64,000 nucleotides of DNA, from positions 310,001-374,000 of the forward strand of contig JADWQD010000014.1 of the NCBI GenBank assembly GCA_016110215.1. The letters run 5' to 3'. The number at the start of each line of letters is the position of its first letter. Within the stretch, counting starts at the first letter, position 1. A model generated the notes under the pieces. It did not search any database. It worked only from the letters and a program-made list of their open reading frames with translations, and had not been told where the DNA came from. The translations under genes and the position numbers were made by a program. Of the stretch, positions 43,721 through 56,300 are shown one piece after another. This DNA comes from Capronia americana. Taxonomy: Eukaryota > Ascomycota > Eurotiomycetes > Chaetothyriales > Herpotrichiellaceae.

Positions 43721-46700
43721 CCTAGACCGGAGTATACTTCCGATGGGCGTTTTTAAGGCCTCGCCGAGGCTGTGGAGGCCGTGATCTGTCGGCTGAAGAG
43801 AAGCAGGCAAGCAGGCAGGCCGATCAGGCCCGCGATCCAGGATGGGAGTCTCCGAGAAGAAATTGTACTCGTAGACCCAATGAAGAACACCGGATCAACG
43901 TATCTAAGGATACGTGTTGATACCGTAGGCGTCGGGTGGCGAGCGAACCAGAAAAGCTTCCGGCGCCAGTCGTACTTGCAGTACTCGTATATCAAGGCAT
44001 GCTGGAGTCTTCGATGGACCTTGACATCTTCGCGGATGACAGCCGAGTCTAGATCTGGGGACGTGCGACGCCAACACGTCAGATGGCCGCAGACACCGGA
44101 AGAGTCGGAGCCATACCTTGGACGAGGGATGTTCTGATTTGTCCAATGTTTGTTGCATACGGCAGTCAGGTGAAGAAGCACTGGGCGTATCAAACTCACA
44201 AGAGTCGCAGACGAATGTCCAAGAAGTACCGTACATGCACTCCGAGCACATCAGTCAGTATCCATAGCACTACTGGCCAATTTGAGTTCATATTAGAACC
44301 ACTGTTGACGAGGATTAGTGCCAACGGCAACGAGAGGTGAGGGACATGTGCCTCGCAGGACGACGATGGACGGGTGTCAAGCACCGGCGCCCGAGGAGTT
44401 CTTGACAACTCACGCAACTGTCCCGGAAACTTAAAGCAAAATGGCTTTGCAGGCCGTATACCAATATGCTGCTCTTCCTTATCGTAACTCCCGTCGTGAA
44501 CTTCGACTCACGCAGCTAGAGCAGCCCTTTCAGGCGAACCCAAAAGTTAGAGAGGAGTTCTTCTCTTGCCCATGTCCCTGTCAATTTCAAGTCAGCAGTT
44601 GAAGCTTGTGCGCCCAATGTTCATTCATACGGCGATCGCGATGGTCATCGACGCCCAGCTACTACCGCTTACCCTCTTCCCCGCAATTTGCTACCTGGTG
44701 GCTTGATGCAAGTCAGTGTCAATCACCGATCATCAAGTCGATCACTTTCATACGAGTACTCAGACTGTTGTAGAGTACGAGTATCCGCGCTGGATATTTG
44801 TACCTGCTCTCACATCAGGATGTCGTGTCCATCCGTCAATCATCCTCGGCCTTTGCCTCACGAGGTTCGTGGTGGCTGTTCATTCTCTGCTTTCGCTTGG
44901 TTGCACGAAGTCTGCTAGCATGAAGCCTCGATCATTTCCAAATATCTGATTTCTTCTCGCCTTTTACAATCCTCCAGCGGCCTGGTTGGCTGGGGCCGTC
45001 GCCCCTTGGTGTTTCTACTGGCCCTCCCATGCCATGGTTCATGTCCTTGTGCCGCAGCACTAGTTGCTACGATCATTTCAAGATTCAAGCCCCTTTTGCC
45101 GTTGGACAGCCCCAGGCGCCCCCAACCAATGTCGTGGTTGCTTTGCTGTAGGGACTCCACACCTCCACACGGCATCATGCACACCATCTCCCCTCCGTTT
45201 CCCTCTGGACTCGGCCACCCCCTCTTTAGGGAACTCTTGGACCTCGAGTCCCAGAGTCTGTTCGGATGGGAAATGCCATCCCCGCTCCGGCCAACCTCGC
45301 GCAACTTGGACTGCCTGTTTGCCTTCGAACCTGTCGGGGTCTGCTATACCCATGGCGTGACGACTGTCCCCTCGCCACCACTCCACCACTTCTATCGTCG
45401 CGCTCAGGCCTTGCTCCGGCCTGACCCTCCTCTCCACGGACAGACAACACGCGTTGCACGCTATGCTTGGATGCCCACTCCAATTGGCATCCACTATTGC
45501 TACCCCAGCTAAAATTGACTAACAGGACCGCCCGACCAGCAGCCCGAATGTGTTGCTTGAAAGCTCTCCTGTCCCTGAAGAAGCTGCTTGATCTGATTTG
45601 CTCCTTGTTGCTAGTGATTTTCTTCTCTTCTTTGATCAATCTTCGTATCGCTCCATCGTCGCATTCACACTTTGTGTCACCTGAGCCCCATTCAGTGAGC
45701 GGCATATTCTGTCGTGCACCTGTTTGCTGTTCCACTCCAGCTAAAGAGAAATTCTGTTGCGCGCGCACCGGTGAATTATCCAACCACCATCGGGCCAACT
45801 GTCCAGTACTCCGTATTTCGTCGATCGACCGAGCCCAGAGTGCCAACTCCTGGCCCCGCTTGGAACCATCAGCGTTCCCGCCTCCGAACTCAGGCTGTCG
45901 ACACTCCTTGTGCTACTTGCCTCGGCGTGGTCGCGTGAGAAACTAAGCGAAAAGCGTGTTCATCATAATCCGGGGAAGGCGGGCAGCTTCTGGCAAACCC
46001 AGTGACCTCTTTCTCGGATACCTCCGCCACTGGGAGTAAAAGGAACTCTGACATCCAACCCTCAACTCAGCCCGCTTTCACAACGCTCACACCTTCACAC
46101 CTTCCCTCCTTCAACTCGCATCATCTCTTCGCGACGGCCGTCCAAATCCCTTTGGGCCATTCACCGTGTTGGTTGTCCGCGCCACCTAGTTCCTTTATTT
46201 CTAACTGACTGTTGTTCCTCAAGGCTCTTTGTCGATCACCTGACATTCTCAAGTCATTTGTCCGGGGCGCGGGCGCGGGCCTCGTGTCGCTGGCCAGACC
46301 CCGAACTATTCGCCGACAACAAATCAAGACTTCCTCGACCACGCCATCACAGACAATCGACACAGTTCGTAGTGCCGCGGACGCAAGTCTATCCTCACTT
46401 TCACTGCTCCAGAGTCGTCAAAGTTAGACTTTTGGGCTTGTGGCGCGGCCGCGATTTCTCACCAACAACCAACCCAGGCGATGCTGAGGCTGAGCGCTCA
46501 ACACTCCATGGTTCTATAACATCAAGGTGAGTGAAATTTCCCTCATCATGCTTCAATCCTGTTTAAACCGGCAATGTACCCCTCTGGTGTGACTGATGTG
46601 AGGTGCCGCTCCTGTTGAACGGAGGGCCGAAGCTGCCTTTCTGGCCGTTCGTCTCACTCGCACAGGACGGTGTGAAATTTCACGAGGCTCGCTGCCCCTG

Positions 46701-46810
46701 TCTTGCATCTCAAACACCACAGATGAAAGGGATTCATTTCGAAAGCACTGCTAACGTCGGTACCAGCAGTGCTACACAGCTCCTACCTTGTTATTGCCAC
46801 ACTCTGCATC
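43721..46810. other. 3.1-kb region upstream of the PSP1 gene
   Basis: Both neighbours read rightward. The stretch from about 44900 is very rich in C and T and carries a good donor (GTGAGTG at 46527), so a long, intron-containing 5' UTR of the PSP1 gene is likely. TACTCCGTA occurs at 45807-45815. The repeated CCTCACC/CCTTCC tracts explain the many chance frames. No gene recognised. Confidence 0.45.
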
Positions 46811-49450
46811 ATGAACAACCCACCCAGCAAGACGGTTCTCACTACTCGAGCGCCTATGCCGGCTTTTGGTACGTTTGGCGTCCACCAGGGATCTGCTTCA
46901 CTACTTCTGGAACGATCGAATCCGGACCTGCGTAGATCGACTCCGGACTCGGAGGCTTTGGCATCATCTGACGACGAACCAGATCACACAAAGGCGGTTA
47001 CTGCCAGTAACACTAGACCAGGCAAACCCGGAAGGCGGACTTCTTGGCTCAACGATGTCTCCGCGTCCAACGTGAACCGTAAGCCTTCAATCACTGGTCC
47101 GTATAGCCCTTCTACCTCGCATCCTGGTACTCCTGGGACTGAAAACTCTCCTTGGACCAATGCCAATACTTCTGGTTCTGCAGCATGGCCTAACCCGACA
47201 TCATCATATCCGTGGAACACGATCTGGAACCAGGACGGCCGCAAGGACCCACCGACGAGGCTTCAAGAGGTTGTTTCTGCAAATGGCGACACTGGCATTC
47301 CGTTCTCAATTCCCCTGGAGCCGAGCTTCAAGGTTCACCGCTCCCTGTCCTACTCTGTTGGTCAGATTGATACTACCAATGCCCCCCCTTCCAACCCGAT
47401 TTCGACGTCCGCCGAAGCCACGCGTAACAGACTAGGGAGTCAGTATCCAGGGGTCCAGAGACGCACCTCTAGACCTAGCGGACTAGGTGGGATTGAGTCC
47501 AGTGGCCTTGGTCGTGTGCGCGAGGTAGAAGATGACGAAGAATACCAGCGCGCCGATGCCATGCGCAACGCTCTTGCCCTCGGACAGACCCACATGGTGC
47601 AGAGGTTGGTACAAGAGAACCACCAACTTCGTGAGGAAATTAAGATTCGCGATAGGGCTCTCCCGAGCATCGCTCCGACAATTCCTGCCCAGCCACCTGG
47701 GTTTCGAAACACGCGCCTTCGAACTGCCGTACCCGAGGAATCTGAGACGGCGATCGATGACAGAGATGAAATAGCAGCCCTTGGCGGGTTTCCAGGCCGT
47801 GACAACAACCCTCGCCGCATGAGCGAACAGACTCTCTCAGTCACCGACCGACAGTCGCTTTCACCCACCGAAAATCGTACTTTTGAGAGCATGAAGAAAG
47901 CACATTGGCAGACTTCCCTCGGGTTTGGTCCTATCCCGGAAGCACCGCAAAGCCGCCGACATTCTTTTGCTGATGTCCCTACCCGTCATGGGTCCTTCAG
48001 CTCAACCGGTGAGAGTTTACAAGGCGTCCGTCTCCCATTCCTAGGGACTGATCGAGTAGGTCGCGACGAAGATGTGACAGCGTATGAAAGTGGTTCCCAG
48101 GCATTATCCCAAGGAGACGATCGTAAGTTGGCCCTGGCACTGACCCTGATGCGCCCGAATGAGGATGATATGAGGATTCTGTACTTACGTCTTCGTCGCT
48201 ATGCAGCGGAGTATTTCAACACCAACGAATCCACACGACGTCGCGCCGACGACCGAGTCCACCAACATCATCGCGAGCCCCAGCTCTACGGCCAACACTT
48301 CGGCGTCGGTCCGTACCTCGAGCCTGCTGCCCAACCGCTCTTCATCGTCAACTTTAAATGTTGTCGCTCCGAGGTGTTCTACATTCAAGAAGGAACCGGC
48401 CTTCATGTCAACGTCGGCGATCTCGTCATTGTCGAAGCGGACAGAGGCACCGACCTGGGTACAGTTCAACATACTAATGTCACATGGGAGGATGCTCGGC
48501 GCTACAAGGATCACTACGCGGAAGAACACTACAAATGGTTAATGATGTTCTCTTTGCAGAGCCGGAACGGAGGCCCCAACGTCGTCAATCCAAACGGCGT
48601 TCCGGGCAGTCGTGGTAGCGCTGTCGGAGGCATGGGACCTCAGGGCCACCACGGCGCCCACGACGCATCCGGTCCCGATTTGAAACCCAAGATGATCAAG
48701 CGACTGGCCCAGAATCACGAGATCCAAGCATTGAAAGACAAAGAAGGCAATGAAGCGAAAGCCAAGCGGGTCTGTCAGCAAAAGGTCATTGAGCATCGGC
48801 TGAACATGGAGATCCTCGATGCAGAATTCCAGATGTATGTGCAAGGCTAGTACCTCCGTGCTTCAGAATTAACACCATGCAGGGACAGCAAGAAGCTTAC
48901 ATTCTACTACTTCGCTGACAACTACATCAACTTCAATCATCTTGTCACCGATCTCTTCAAGATCTACAAGACTCGTATCTGGATGTCGGCCATAAATCCT
49001 GCCTCATTCCAGACCCCTACAGCTTCTCTCGGTATACAGCCCCTCTACACCGCTGCTCCTGGTGATGAGCGCCATCAGAGACGGCAGCAGCAGAGACAGC
49101 CGAGTCAACTCAGCCCACAGGCAGTCACGACTCCATTTGGAGATACGTTCGACGCCGACCGAAATTACAACAATAACCAGAACCCGGGAATGCGCAATGC
49201 CTTTTACAATCAGTTCCAAGATGTTGGGGCTGGCTCTCAACAAATGCCACCTCCTGTCCCACCATTTGCTCCGAACATGCCAAACCAAATGGATCCCTTC
49301 ATGTCCTACTATGGTCAGCCATACCCAACACTGAATCCCAATGCCCCTAATTTTGCCAGCAATCGATCGGACTACAGAGGACGAGCGCCCAACCAAGGCA
49401 GTGATCCCAACTGGATGGGTCGCTTTCAAGGCCTGTCACTCGGCTCTTAA
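46811..49450 (+). CDS. PSP1 C-terminal domain protein
   Basis: Fungal PSP1-domain protein; yeast Psp1 was found as a suppressor of DNA polymerase alpha defects and is linked to mRNA-protein granules. Exons 46811-48834 and 48883-49450 (48-nt intron GTATGT...ATGCAG) give 863 residues. Residues 1-480 are Ser/Pro/Asn-rich and disordered, with one helical stretch near 235-285 (DAMRNALALGQTHMVQRLVQ). The PSP1 domain covers about 505-720: FIVNFKCCRSEVFYIQEGTG, VGDLVIVEADRGTDLGTV, and KKLTFYYFADNYINFNHLV after the splice, then DLFKIYKTRIWMSA. The C-terminal 130 residues are Gln/Asn/Pro-rich. An in-frame ATG 42 bp upstream exists, but MNNPPSKTVL fits better as the start. Confidence 0.9.
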
Positions 49451-50162
49451 TCTCAGATCCCATTTCTCTTATGCGTCAACAACGGATTACGACACTGCTT
49501 CTGATCAAAGACTTACTTCGACGAAAAGTTTGCATGCGATGACGAAACGACCGGAGTGTAGACATGCTGTTCAGCAAGACGAGATTCAAATATTCACGGG
49601 AGGCGGCTAGACCACTGCGTCGTGGAGATGGGTGTTACGAGATGAGACATCCTACAATCGGGCTATATTGCTGGGGTGAGTGGTCTCAATCCTTTGAATG
49701 TCCATGGGAGATTCTATGACATCGAAAAGTGTTGGGTATCGCTGGGTTGGACAAGAGGAATTCGCATTCAGATTGTTCATGGGCTTGCTGGATACAGAAA
49801 GAGCTACTAATACAGACGACGAACGAGCTATAATGTACTGGTGCAGATTGAGCCGAGGGTTCCAGAGTCAAGAATCTTGTTGAAAGCTGAAGGATCACGG
49901 ATTGCGGTGTCACCGTCCGCAATGGCTGGCTCGTGTACAGTACCGACATTGAGCTTTGACTTTAAATGAGCAGATGATGGAGCCCACTCTAAAGGCGACG
50001 CTGAACCACGGATTATGAGGCAGGTCTGCTTCCGGCTTTTCCATTACGTTCGTGACTGCCCACTCGATTCTTACTCACTTCGGCCTCATTTGGACCACTG
50101 CTCTTCGAGACACTTTCTCCGCTCGACTCTCCAACTCAGTTCGTAGGCAGATATATGCAACA
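49451..50162. other. Spacer between the PSP1 gene and the next gene
   Basis: About 700 bp with the 3' UTR of the PSP1 gene and the promoter of the gene at 50163. No coding exon recognised. Confidence 0.45.
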
Positions 50163-51159
50163 ATGCCGGTCAAACCCGCAAAAACAGGTGAGCTTTCGCA
50201 TTCACCTCACGTGCATTTCGTCCAACAGCCTGCAGGCAGTGACAGCTCCACCTCCCGCAGGAGTACCTCAAATCCGAAGAGCAAAAATGTCGAAGTCAGC
50301 AATGATACGGTCCATCTTCTGTCCTCAAATGGACACTGGCAGGAAGAAGCCGACGTGGGTGAAGACGATAAAGCCAACCTGGAGTCCGTCATTCAAGGAA
50401 ACCCCAATTGTGGTTGCGGTGTTGACGTTGATCAGAGACAACCAAAAGAAGCTGAAGGATTTCTTTGACCGAGTCAGCAAAGCCGATCCATGGCCAGGTC
50501 GCTTTGCGAAGGCTGTGCGTTCGAGACAAGAAGCAGTGCTCACGAAGCTGAAGGAGGTCCGGGAGAAGAGGTGCACTTCCCGATCCCACTTTCACTAGAG
50601 TTGTCAACTAACAGCCTCCAGCATCTCGGACAAGCGAGAATTCGATTCACAGATTGCTCCACTCCTCAGTGCTGCTCTCGGAGGTCTTACAGACGAACCA
50701 TCGGGTCCTGCTTCCTTCTCCTTCCCCATGCAAGTTCGGTATCTCGGGGCCGAAACCCAGCCGCATTGCGAGGCAATGAGTGGTCTTTTGGAACAGTCGG
50801 GGGCTCTGGTCCTAGCCTACGATGAGCTCGCAGGCCGTCATACGCACAATTCACGACTCAGAACGATAGAAACATCGTTCAAAAAGGACAAGGGAGCTAC
50901 AGAATCTACTATTGAAGCTGGCAGAAGCGTGGCCGCGACCCAGATTGAGCAGCTCCTCACAGATAGGTATAAGGAGGTACGAATGCCGCACGATCTCACT
51001 GCTGAGGAAGAACATCAGGGCAAGGTGCTCTTATCATATGGCACGAATGAGGATGCGCAGTCTAAGCAGACCCCTGGATGGGGGAATGTCGCGGCGGATA
51101 TGGAGAGAGCGGTCGGGAGACTTTGCTTTGCTGGCGAGGTGGATGACGGAGGACGTTGA
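50163..51159 (+). CDS. Unidentified protein, probable four-exon gene
   Basis: No family recognised. My best model is exons 50163-50187, 50236-50358, 50438-50570 and 50622-51159, giving 272 residues. Introns 1 (GTGAGC...CTGCAG, 48 nt) and 3 (GTGCAC...CTCCAG, 51 nt) are well supported by frame. Intron 2 (GTGAAG...CAGAG) is less certain. The N-terminus is Ser/Asn-rich, then a helix-rich body begins (NQKKLKDFFDRVSKADPWPG, RQEAVLTKLKEVREK). The C-terminal half is the most coding-like part (MQVRYLGAETQPHCEAMSG, and ATQIEQLLTDRYKEVRMPHD). It could be a coiled-coil structural or complex subunit. The gene is close upstream of eL15 and read in the same direction. Confidence 0.55.
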
Positions 51160-51516
51160 AGAGCCCTGTCTTCCCTGCAAGTTATAACCTATGTGTGTAC
51201 TGTAAGGACAATGAGAGAATGACACAGTGTACGCAGTACCTCGTAGAGAACTTCCAGTTCGCGCTCCTAGAGGCCCTTTGAACGTGGAATGTTCTGATTG
51301 GCTGGCTCAAATTCCACGCCAAGATTTCAACTTGCCAAGCCTGCGCACCCACTTTCTCGAAAACTCCCAGTCCAGACTTCAGCAGTCAATCAGTCAGTCA
51401 GTCTCATTTCCTCAATCCCCTCAAGTCGACAACAGTCCTCCGTGAGGCCCAACAGTCAAGGTAATAGTGCGGCTCCCCGACCCTTGCGACGACAAGCTGA
51501 CAGAATTTCTCGTTAG
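51160..51516 (+). promoter_or_regulatory. eL15 promoter and 5' UTR with an intron ending at the ATG
   Basis: The 5' leader is pyrimidine-rich with a run of CAGT repeats at about 51386-51402. A probable 5' UTR intron runs from 51461 (GTAATAG) to 51516. It has a GCTGAC branch-point sequence and ends in TTAG immediately before the start codon. Such introns abutting the ATG are common in fungal ribosomal protein genes. Confidence 0.6.
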
Positions 51517-52461
51517 ATGGGTGCCCTCAAATACGTCGAGGAACTTCAAAAGAAGAAGCAATCCGATATCCTTCGATTCCTTCTCCGAGTCCGCTGCTGG
51601 GAGGTAAGATAAAAAAAAACTCCCTACGATGACGATACAAGGAGGGCCAGAGGAGGAGGCAACGCCATTCTCCCTGGCTCCATCTTTATCATGTGGCATG
51701 GTCTCTCGAGACGTGTCTTGCTATACACTCGTTGAACATTTTGCTGAGAGTGCATCAATATAGCTCCGACAGTTGAACGTCATCCACCGCGCTTCCCGCC
51801 CGTCTCGCCCAGACAAGGCCCGTCGTCTCGGCTACAAGGCCAAGCAAGGCTATGTGATCTATCGAGTTCGAGTCCGCCGCGGTGGTCGCAAGAAGCCAGT
51901 GCCAAAGGGTGCTACCTACGGTATGTAACAGCCACCACTTTCCGTTACTCTGCGCTATCGGCAGGTGTTTCGAAAAAGCTAAGCTCAGGCTGACAATGCG
52001 CGACCTTTAGGCAAACCGACCAACCAGGGTGTGAACCAACTCAAATACCAACGCTCCCTCCGCGCTACCGCCGAAGAGCGAGTCGGCCGTCGCTGCGCCA
52101 ACCTCCGCGTCCTCAACTCGTACTGGATCAACCAGGATTCCACGTACAAGTACTTCGAAGTCATCCTCGTGGACCCCAGCCACAAGGCTATCCGCCGTGA
52201 CCCCAGAATCAGCTGGATCGTCAACCCTGTTCACAAGGTATGATTTCTTCGCTTTCGCTCCGGATGAAAGAAACCACTCCATCTTTGAACCAGTAAGCTA
52301 ACAGTTATTCTCCATCACAGCACCGCGAATCTCGTGGCCTCACTGCGACGGGCAAGAAATCCCGCGGTCTGGGCAAGGGCCATGGATACAACAACTCCAC
52401 TGCGGGCCGGAGAAAGACCTGGAAGAGACAGAACACCCTCTCCCTCTGGAGATACCGTTAA
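51517..52461 (+). CDS. rpl15: 60S ribosomal protein eL15
   Basis: Structural protein of the large ribosomal subunit. Exons 51517-51603, 51764-51920, 52011-52237 and 52321-52461 give 203 residues, one short of the usual 204. Diagnostic segments: [80 protein letters not shown] and [14 protein letters not shown], ending NTLSLWRYR. All three coding introns use GTAAGA, GTATGT and GTATGA donors and normal acceptors. Intron 1 (160 nt) is the largest. Codon use is strongly biased to C-ending codons in exons 2-4, as expected for a highly expressed gene. Confidence 0.97.
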
Positions 52462-53348
52462 GCGGGCTAGCGCTTCGGTTCGCTTTGCTTTGCTTTGCAC
52501 TGCTTTGCATTCCTTCGGTACTGCGTTGCGGACTGCATTACAACGTGCAACGTGCGACATGCGACATGCAATCTGACCCGCATGCATGGAACATGACGGA
52601 GCAGAGTAGGGAGGGATGGCGATTACCTTGCCTCGCTGTGCCTTGCTGTGCCGGTCTGGTCCAGTCTATTCTAGTCCAGTCCTGCACTGCGCTGCGCTGC
52701 GCTGCCCGTATGCTAGCGAAGCTCCGTTGCTGATGCACGATGAATTTGACGAAGTCGACGGAAGAGAAAGGCCCGTCAGAACCGGCTCCAATCCTCCCGT
52801 CGGTAGAAGAAGTCGCGAGTTCAAATGAGTCTTTCCGATAAATCAAGCGAATGAACAGGCCAGTAAAAAGGAGCATTGAATCGAATGGATTGGAACTGGA
52901 ATAGTTCTCGCATCAAGTCGCAACAGGACATGACTCGACGTTTCCCTCCCCGTGTGCGCCGTTCTTCACCCTCTAAGATTCTTCGCTGCTTCTGCTTCTG
53001 CTTCTGCTTCTAGCAACTAAGGTCAATGCCTGGATCAACATCTCTTCCACGTTCTTCACTCGTTCATGCCGCGCTAGGCGGGCAGGCTCGCTATAGTCGA
53101 TAAGAGTCGAGATCTGTGATCCAATTCCATGTCGACAATAAATCCAAGTCTCGCTCTAAGTCTTGAGTCAACCGCTACAATTTCTTTCTGTCCATTGCCT
53201 GTTGCGTTCGTCCGTTCATTCATTCATTCACTGACCAACCCACTCGATCTACGCTCGCTCGTTCGCCTGCTCCAGCATTCTACTCCATAACCACAGTCGT
53301 GTATGTGAATCCTCAAGTTCACCTCACCTTTACCTAACCTAACCTTCC
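52462..53348. other. Convergent spacer with simple repeats
   Basis: 887 bp between the eL15 stop (+) and the stop of the giant gene (-). The first 250 bases are full of short imperfect repeats based on GCTTTGC, GCTGTGCC and CTGCGCTG. A CTGCTT hexamer repeats about four times at 52987-53010, and CATT repeats occur near 53218-53232. No gene recognised. Confidence 0.5.
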
Positions 53349-56300
53349 CTACCTCCCCGGCAACTTGATGCCACCGCCGCTCAAATCCGCCCACACGCGC
53401 TCAAACAACGACTTGATCAAGTCCGGCGTCCTCCCCAGGCTATAGTCGAGCGTATAATCGAACGCCGACTCGACGACCACGCCCTTAACATGCGCGACCA
53501 TGGGACTTCCCAGATCGACCAAGCCCCTCAACGTGCCGGACAGTTCCACCAGCGTGATGTTCACGAAGTTGCCCACGTGGTTGACCATCCACTGCGAGAC
53601 GTCCAGCGCCGTGGTGACGCTCGCCTGCGCCAGTGCCAGGGCATGCCGCGCAATGTCCAGATCCGCGGTGTTGTTCTTCGCGGCCGCGAGGGCCGTCTGC
53701 GCGAGCGTGAACGCCGCGCCCTCGGCCGTCGTGGAGAGGTTGTCCACGACGGTTTGGGCGGCCGTGATGGCTGCGTTCGCCGTGTCGAGGAACTCAGATA
53801 GCGCTTTATTGGCGGCCTGGAAGGCGAGGGCTTCGACACTTGTGGACTTCGCGGCATCGAGGGCCGATTGCGCGGCGGTCAGGGCTGCGGCCTGCGCGGA
53901 GCTTGTTGCTGCGAGAGTCGAATTAGCGGCAGCGATGGCCGCGTTGGCAGCCCTGACTGACGCGTCTAGTGCGTCTTGATACGTCTGCAGGGCCTTCAGC
54001 GCGGCGTCGTACCCCAAGCCGTTGAGCACAGATTGAGCGGCCGAGAGGGTCGCCTCGGCGGTCGCCAGAGCCGCTTTCTTGCCGACCTCCTCGGACTTGA
54101 TGGCGGCGATCTGCGCCGCGAATTTGGGCTTGTTGAACACTGACGCGTTGTTGTAGTTCTGCTGCGCCTGGGCGAGGCGCTGCTCGCAGTCGTTGTACGC
54201 GTTCTGCGCCGCTTGGATGCTCTGTTGCGCGTTGGCGAGGCTCTGCTTGGCGTTGCCGAATTTCGCGTCCATGCTCGCCTTCTGGTTGTTGTAGTCGGTC
54301 TGATGCTGCGCAACCGCGGCGTTGGAGTCGATGGTCGTCTTCTGCACGGCGGCTTGGGCCGCTGCGATGGCATTCGCGGCATCGACTTTCGTTTGGTCGA
54401 CGTTCTGGCTTGCGGCGGTGACTTTCTGGTTGTAGGAGCCCTGGGCGGCGTCGAGCCGAGTCTGTAACAGCGCTTGCTGGGCAGCGGTCGACTGCTTGAC
54501 CTGGTTGAGGGCGTCGATTGCATCTTTAGACTTGGCATCCCAGGCTACTTGCGCCTTGTCCAGCGAGGCTTGCGCGGTACTAACGGCCGCCTGGAACGAG
54601 GCCTCGACTTGGTCGAGTTTCGCTTGTGCTGTGTCGAACCCCTCTTTGGCGCCCTTTTCGGCGGCGATGAATTGAAGGTTCGCCTGTGTCATTAGGTAGT
54701 CAAGGATCTTCTGCTCGAGGGTCGCCTTCAACTCGAAATCCAACTTGCCCACGCCTTTGATGTCCAGGGCTCCGAGCATGGCGCCGTGCAGAGTGAAGGG
54801 GAGGAGTTCCGTAAATGCAAGACCCATGTCGAACTCGAAGGCCGGCTTGGGGAGCAGCTCTGTCTCCACGTGCAAGGACGCTTCGAGGTCAAGCAGCCTC
54901 GCAGCACCGTCGATCAGTAGCTTCTGCTTTTTTGGGCCGAGTTCAAACTCAAGTGTCGGATTCGCATCTTTGGCGCCCGTCACGGCGAGGGGACCGAGAT
55001 GAAATGCCTCGAACGTGCCGGACATCTTGATCTCATCTCTGACAGAAGCGCTCACGGTGGCGCGCTCTCCGAACAGCACGACAGTGCCTGCGAGAGAGGC
55101 CCCCGGGGGTGTATACACGGTTCCGACCTGCACGCCGGTGGAAATGGAGAAGGAAACAGCTTCGAAGTCGAATATATCCGCGTCGATGCTGGGGATGTCT
55201 TTCTGGGCGACTTGAGAAGCGAATGCAATCAGATCATTGCAAGACAAGCCCGTCAGCGACGCTGCAATCAGCTCTTGGGAGGGACTGGCTCCCAGAGAAA
55301 GAGAGACCGTGGCGGCGGTGGAGCCGATCATGAGCCCGCCCGTTCCTCCAACCTGGACCGAAGGCGGGACAAAGTCGAGACCAAGCTGCAGGGTCATGTT
55401 CGGCCCAATCTGGACGTTTGGACTGATTCCGAATGGGTTGACCCAGAAGCCATCCATTTGCGCAAAGCCAGAAGCTGAGGTAACGGTGGCATTGAGACCC
55501 ATGGTGAAGACGAGCGGATCCGCTTGTCCAGCCACAAGAACATTCAGGCCGGCTTTGATTAAGAGAGACGGCGGCCGGACGATGTCGACGCTCACCGTGA
55601 TCGGACCAGAGGAAACGGTTGGCGTGAAGCGGATGGCGTTGTCTGTGGGTAGGACAATGCCCATGGTAAGACCCGTGCCGGCAATCAAGCCCACTGACAG
55701 GGTGAGGCCATTTAGGTTAATGCCCGTAACGCTATTCAAGGCTGGGATGCTGCCGATTTGAGCATTCAACTGCACCCCCTTGATCAACGGGTAACCGTAT
55801 TTGTTGACGAAGCCAGGCAGTCCGGTGTTAGTGTTCCCTGCAAGAAGTGCAATATTGGTCATTGGCAGATCCAAGAAGCTGCCCTGCAGCTCTGGAGCAA
55901 GAGCACCGGAGGACAGTGGTCTACTGTACTCGCCGTAGACGGTGAAGAGTAGACCTTCGCTTCCGCTTTTGGCAAGGTAGACGCTCACATCGATCTCGAT
56001 GCCTTTGAACTCGGCGTTGCCCTTGATGGCAAATTGGAGCGGTCTGCGCGAAGCCTTCTCCAGACCTGTCCCGATGAAAACGTCGAGCGACGGATTCTTG
56101 ATGGTCAAATCACCAAATGTGGTCTCTGCCAGCGCCCCGATGATGCTGATGCCTTCCCTGTCGATGGCGAGCGTGGCCTCGGCTGACTGATGGCCATTCA
56201 CGGAGATGTCGCCTGTCAAGCTGATGCCTGTAGGGTCGATGCTGAGTTCGACAACCGAGAACTCCACGTCATCATCAAAGTTGTCGATATTGTTGCCGAA

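Noticed and set aside
45006..45946. Overlapping 100-200-codon frames upstream of the PSP1 gene
   Set aside because: Pyrimidine-rich leader sequence; all three frames and both strands stay open equally, which argues against coding.
46769..46810. Upstream in-frame ATG for the PSP1 gene
   Set aside because: It adds a hydrophobic 14-residue leader that does not fit this family, and it lies near probable 5' UTR splice sites.
51604..51763. Possible box C/D snoRNA in eL15 intron 1
   Set aside because: GATGACG and CTGA are present, but the C box does not match RTGATGA and no terminal stem could be drawn.
53490..54540. Long Arg/Ser/Pro-rich frames on both strands
   Set aside because: They are shadows of the Ala/Gln-rich coiled coil of the giant gene, whose GC-rich codons keep other frames open.
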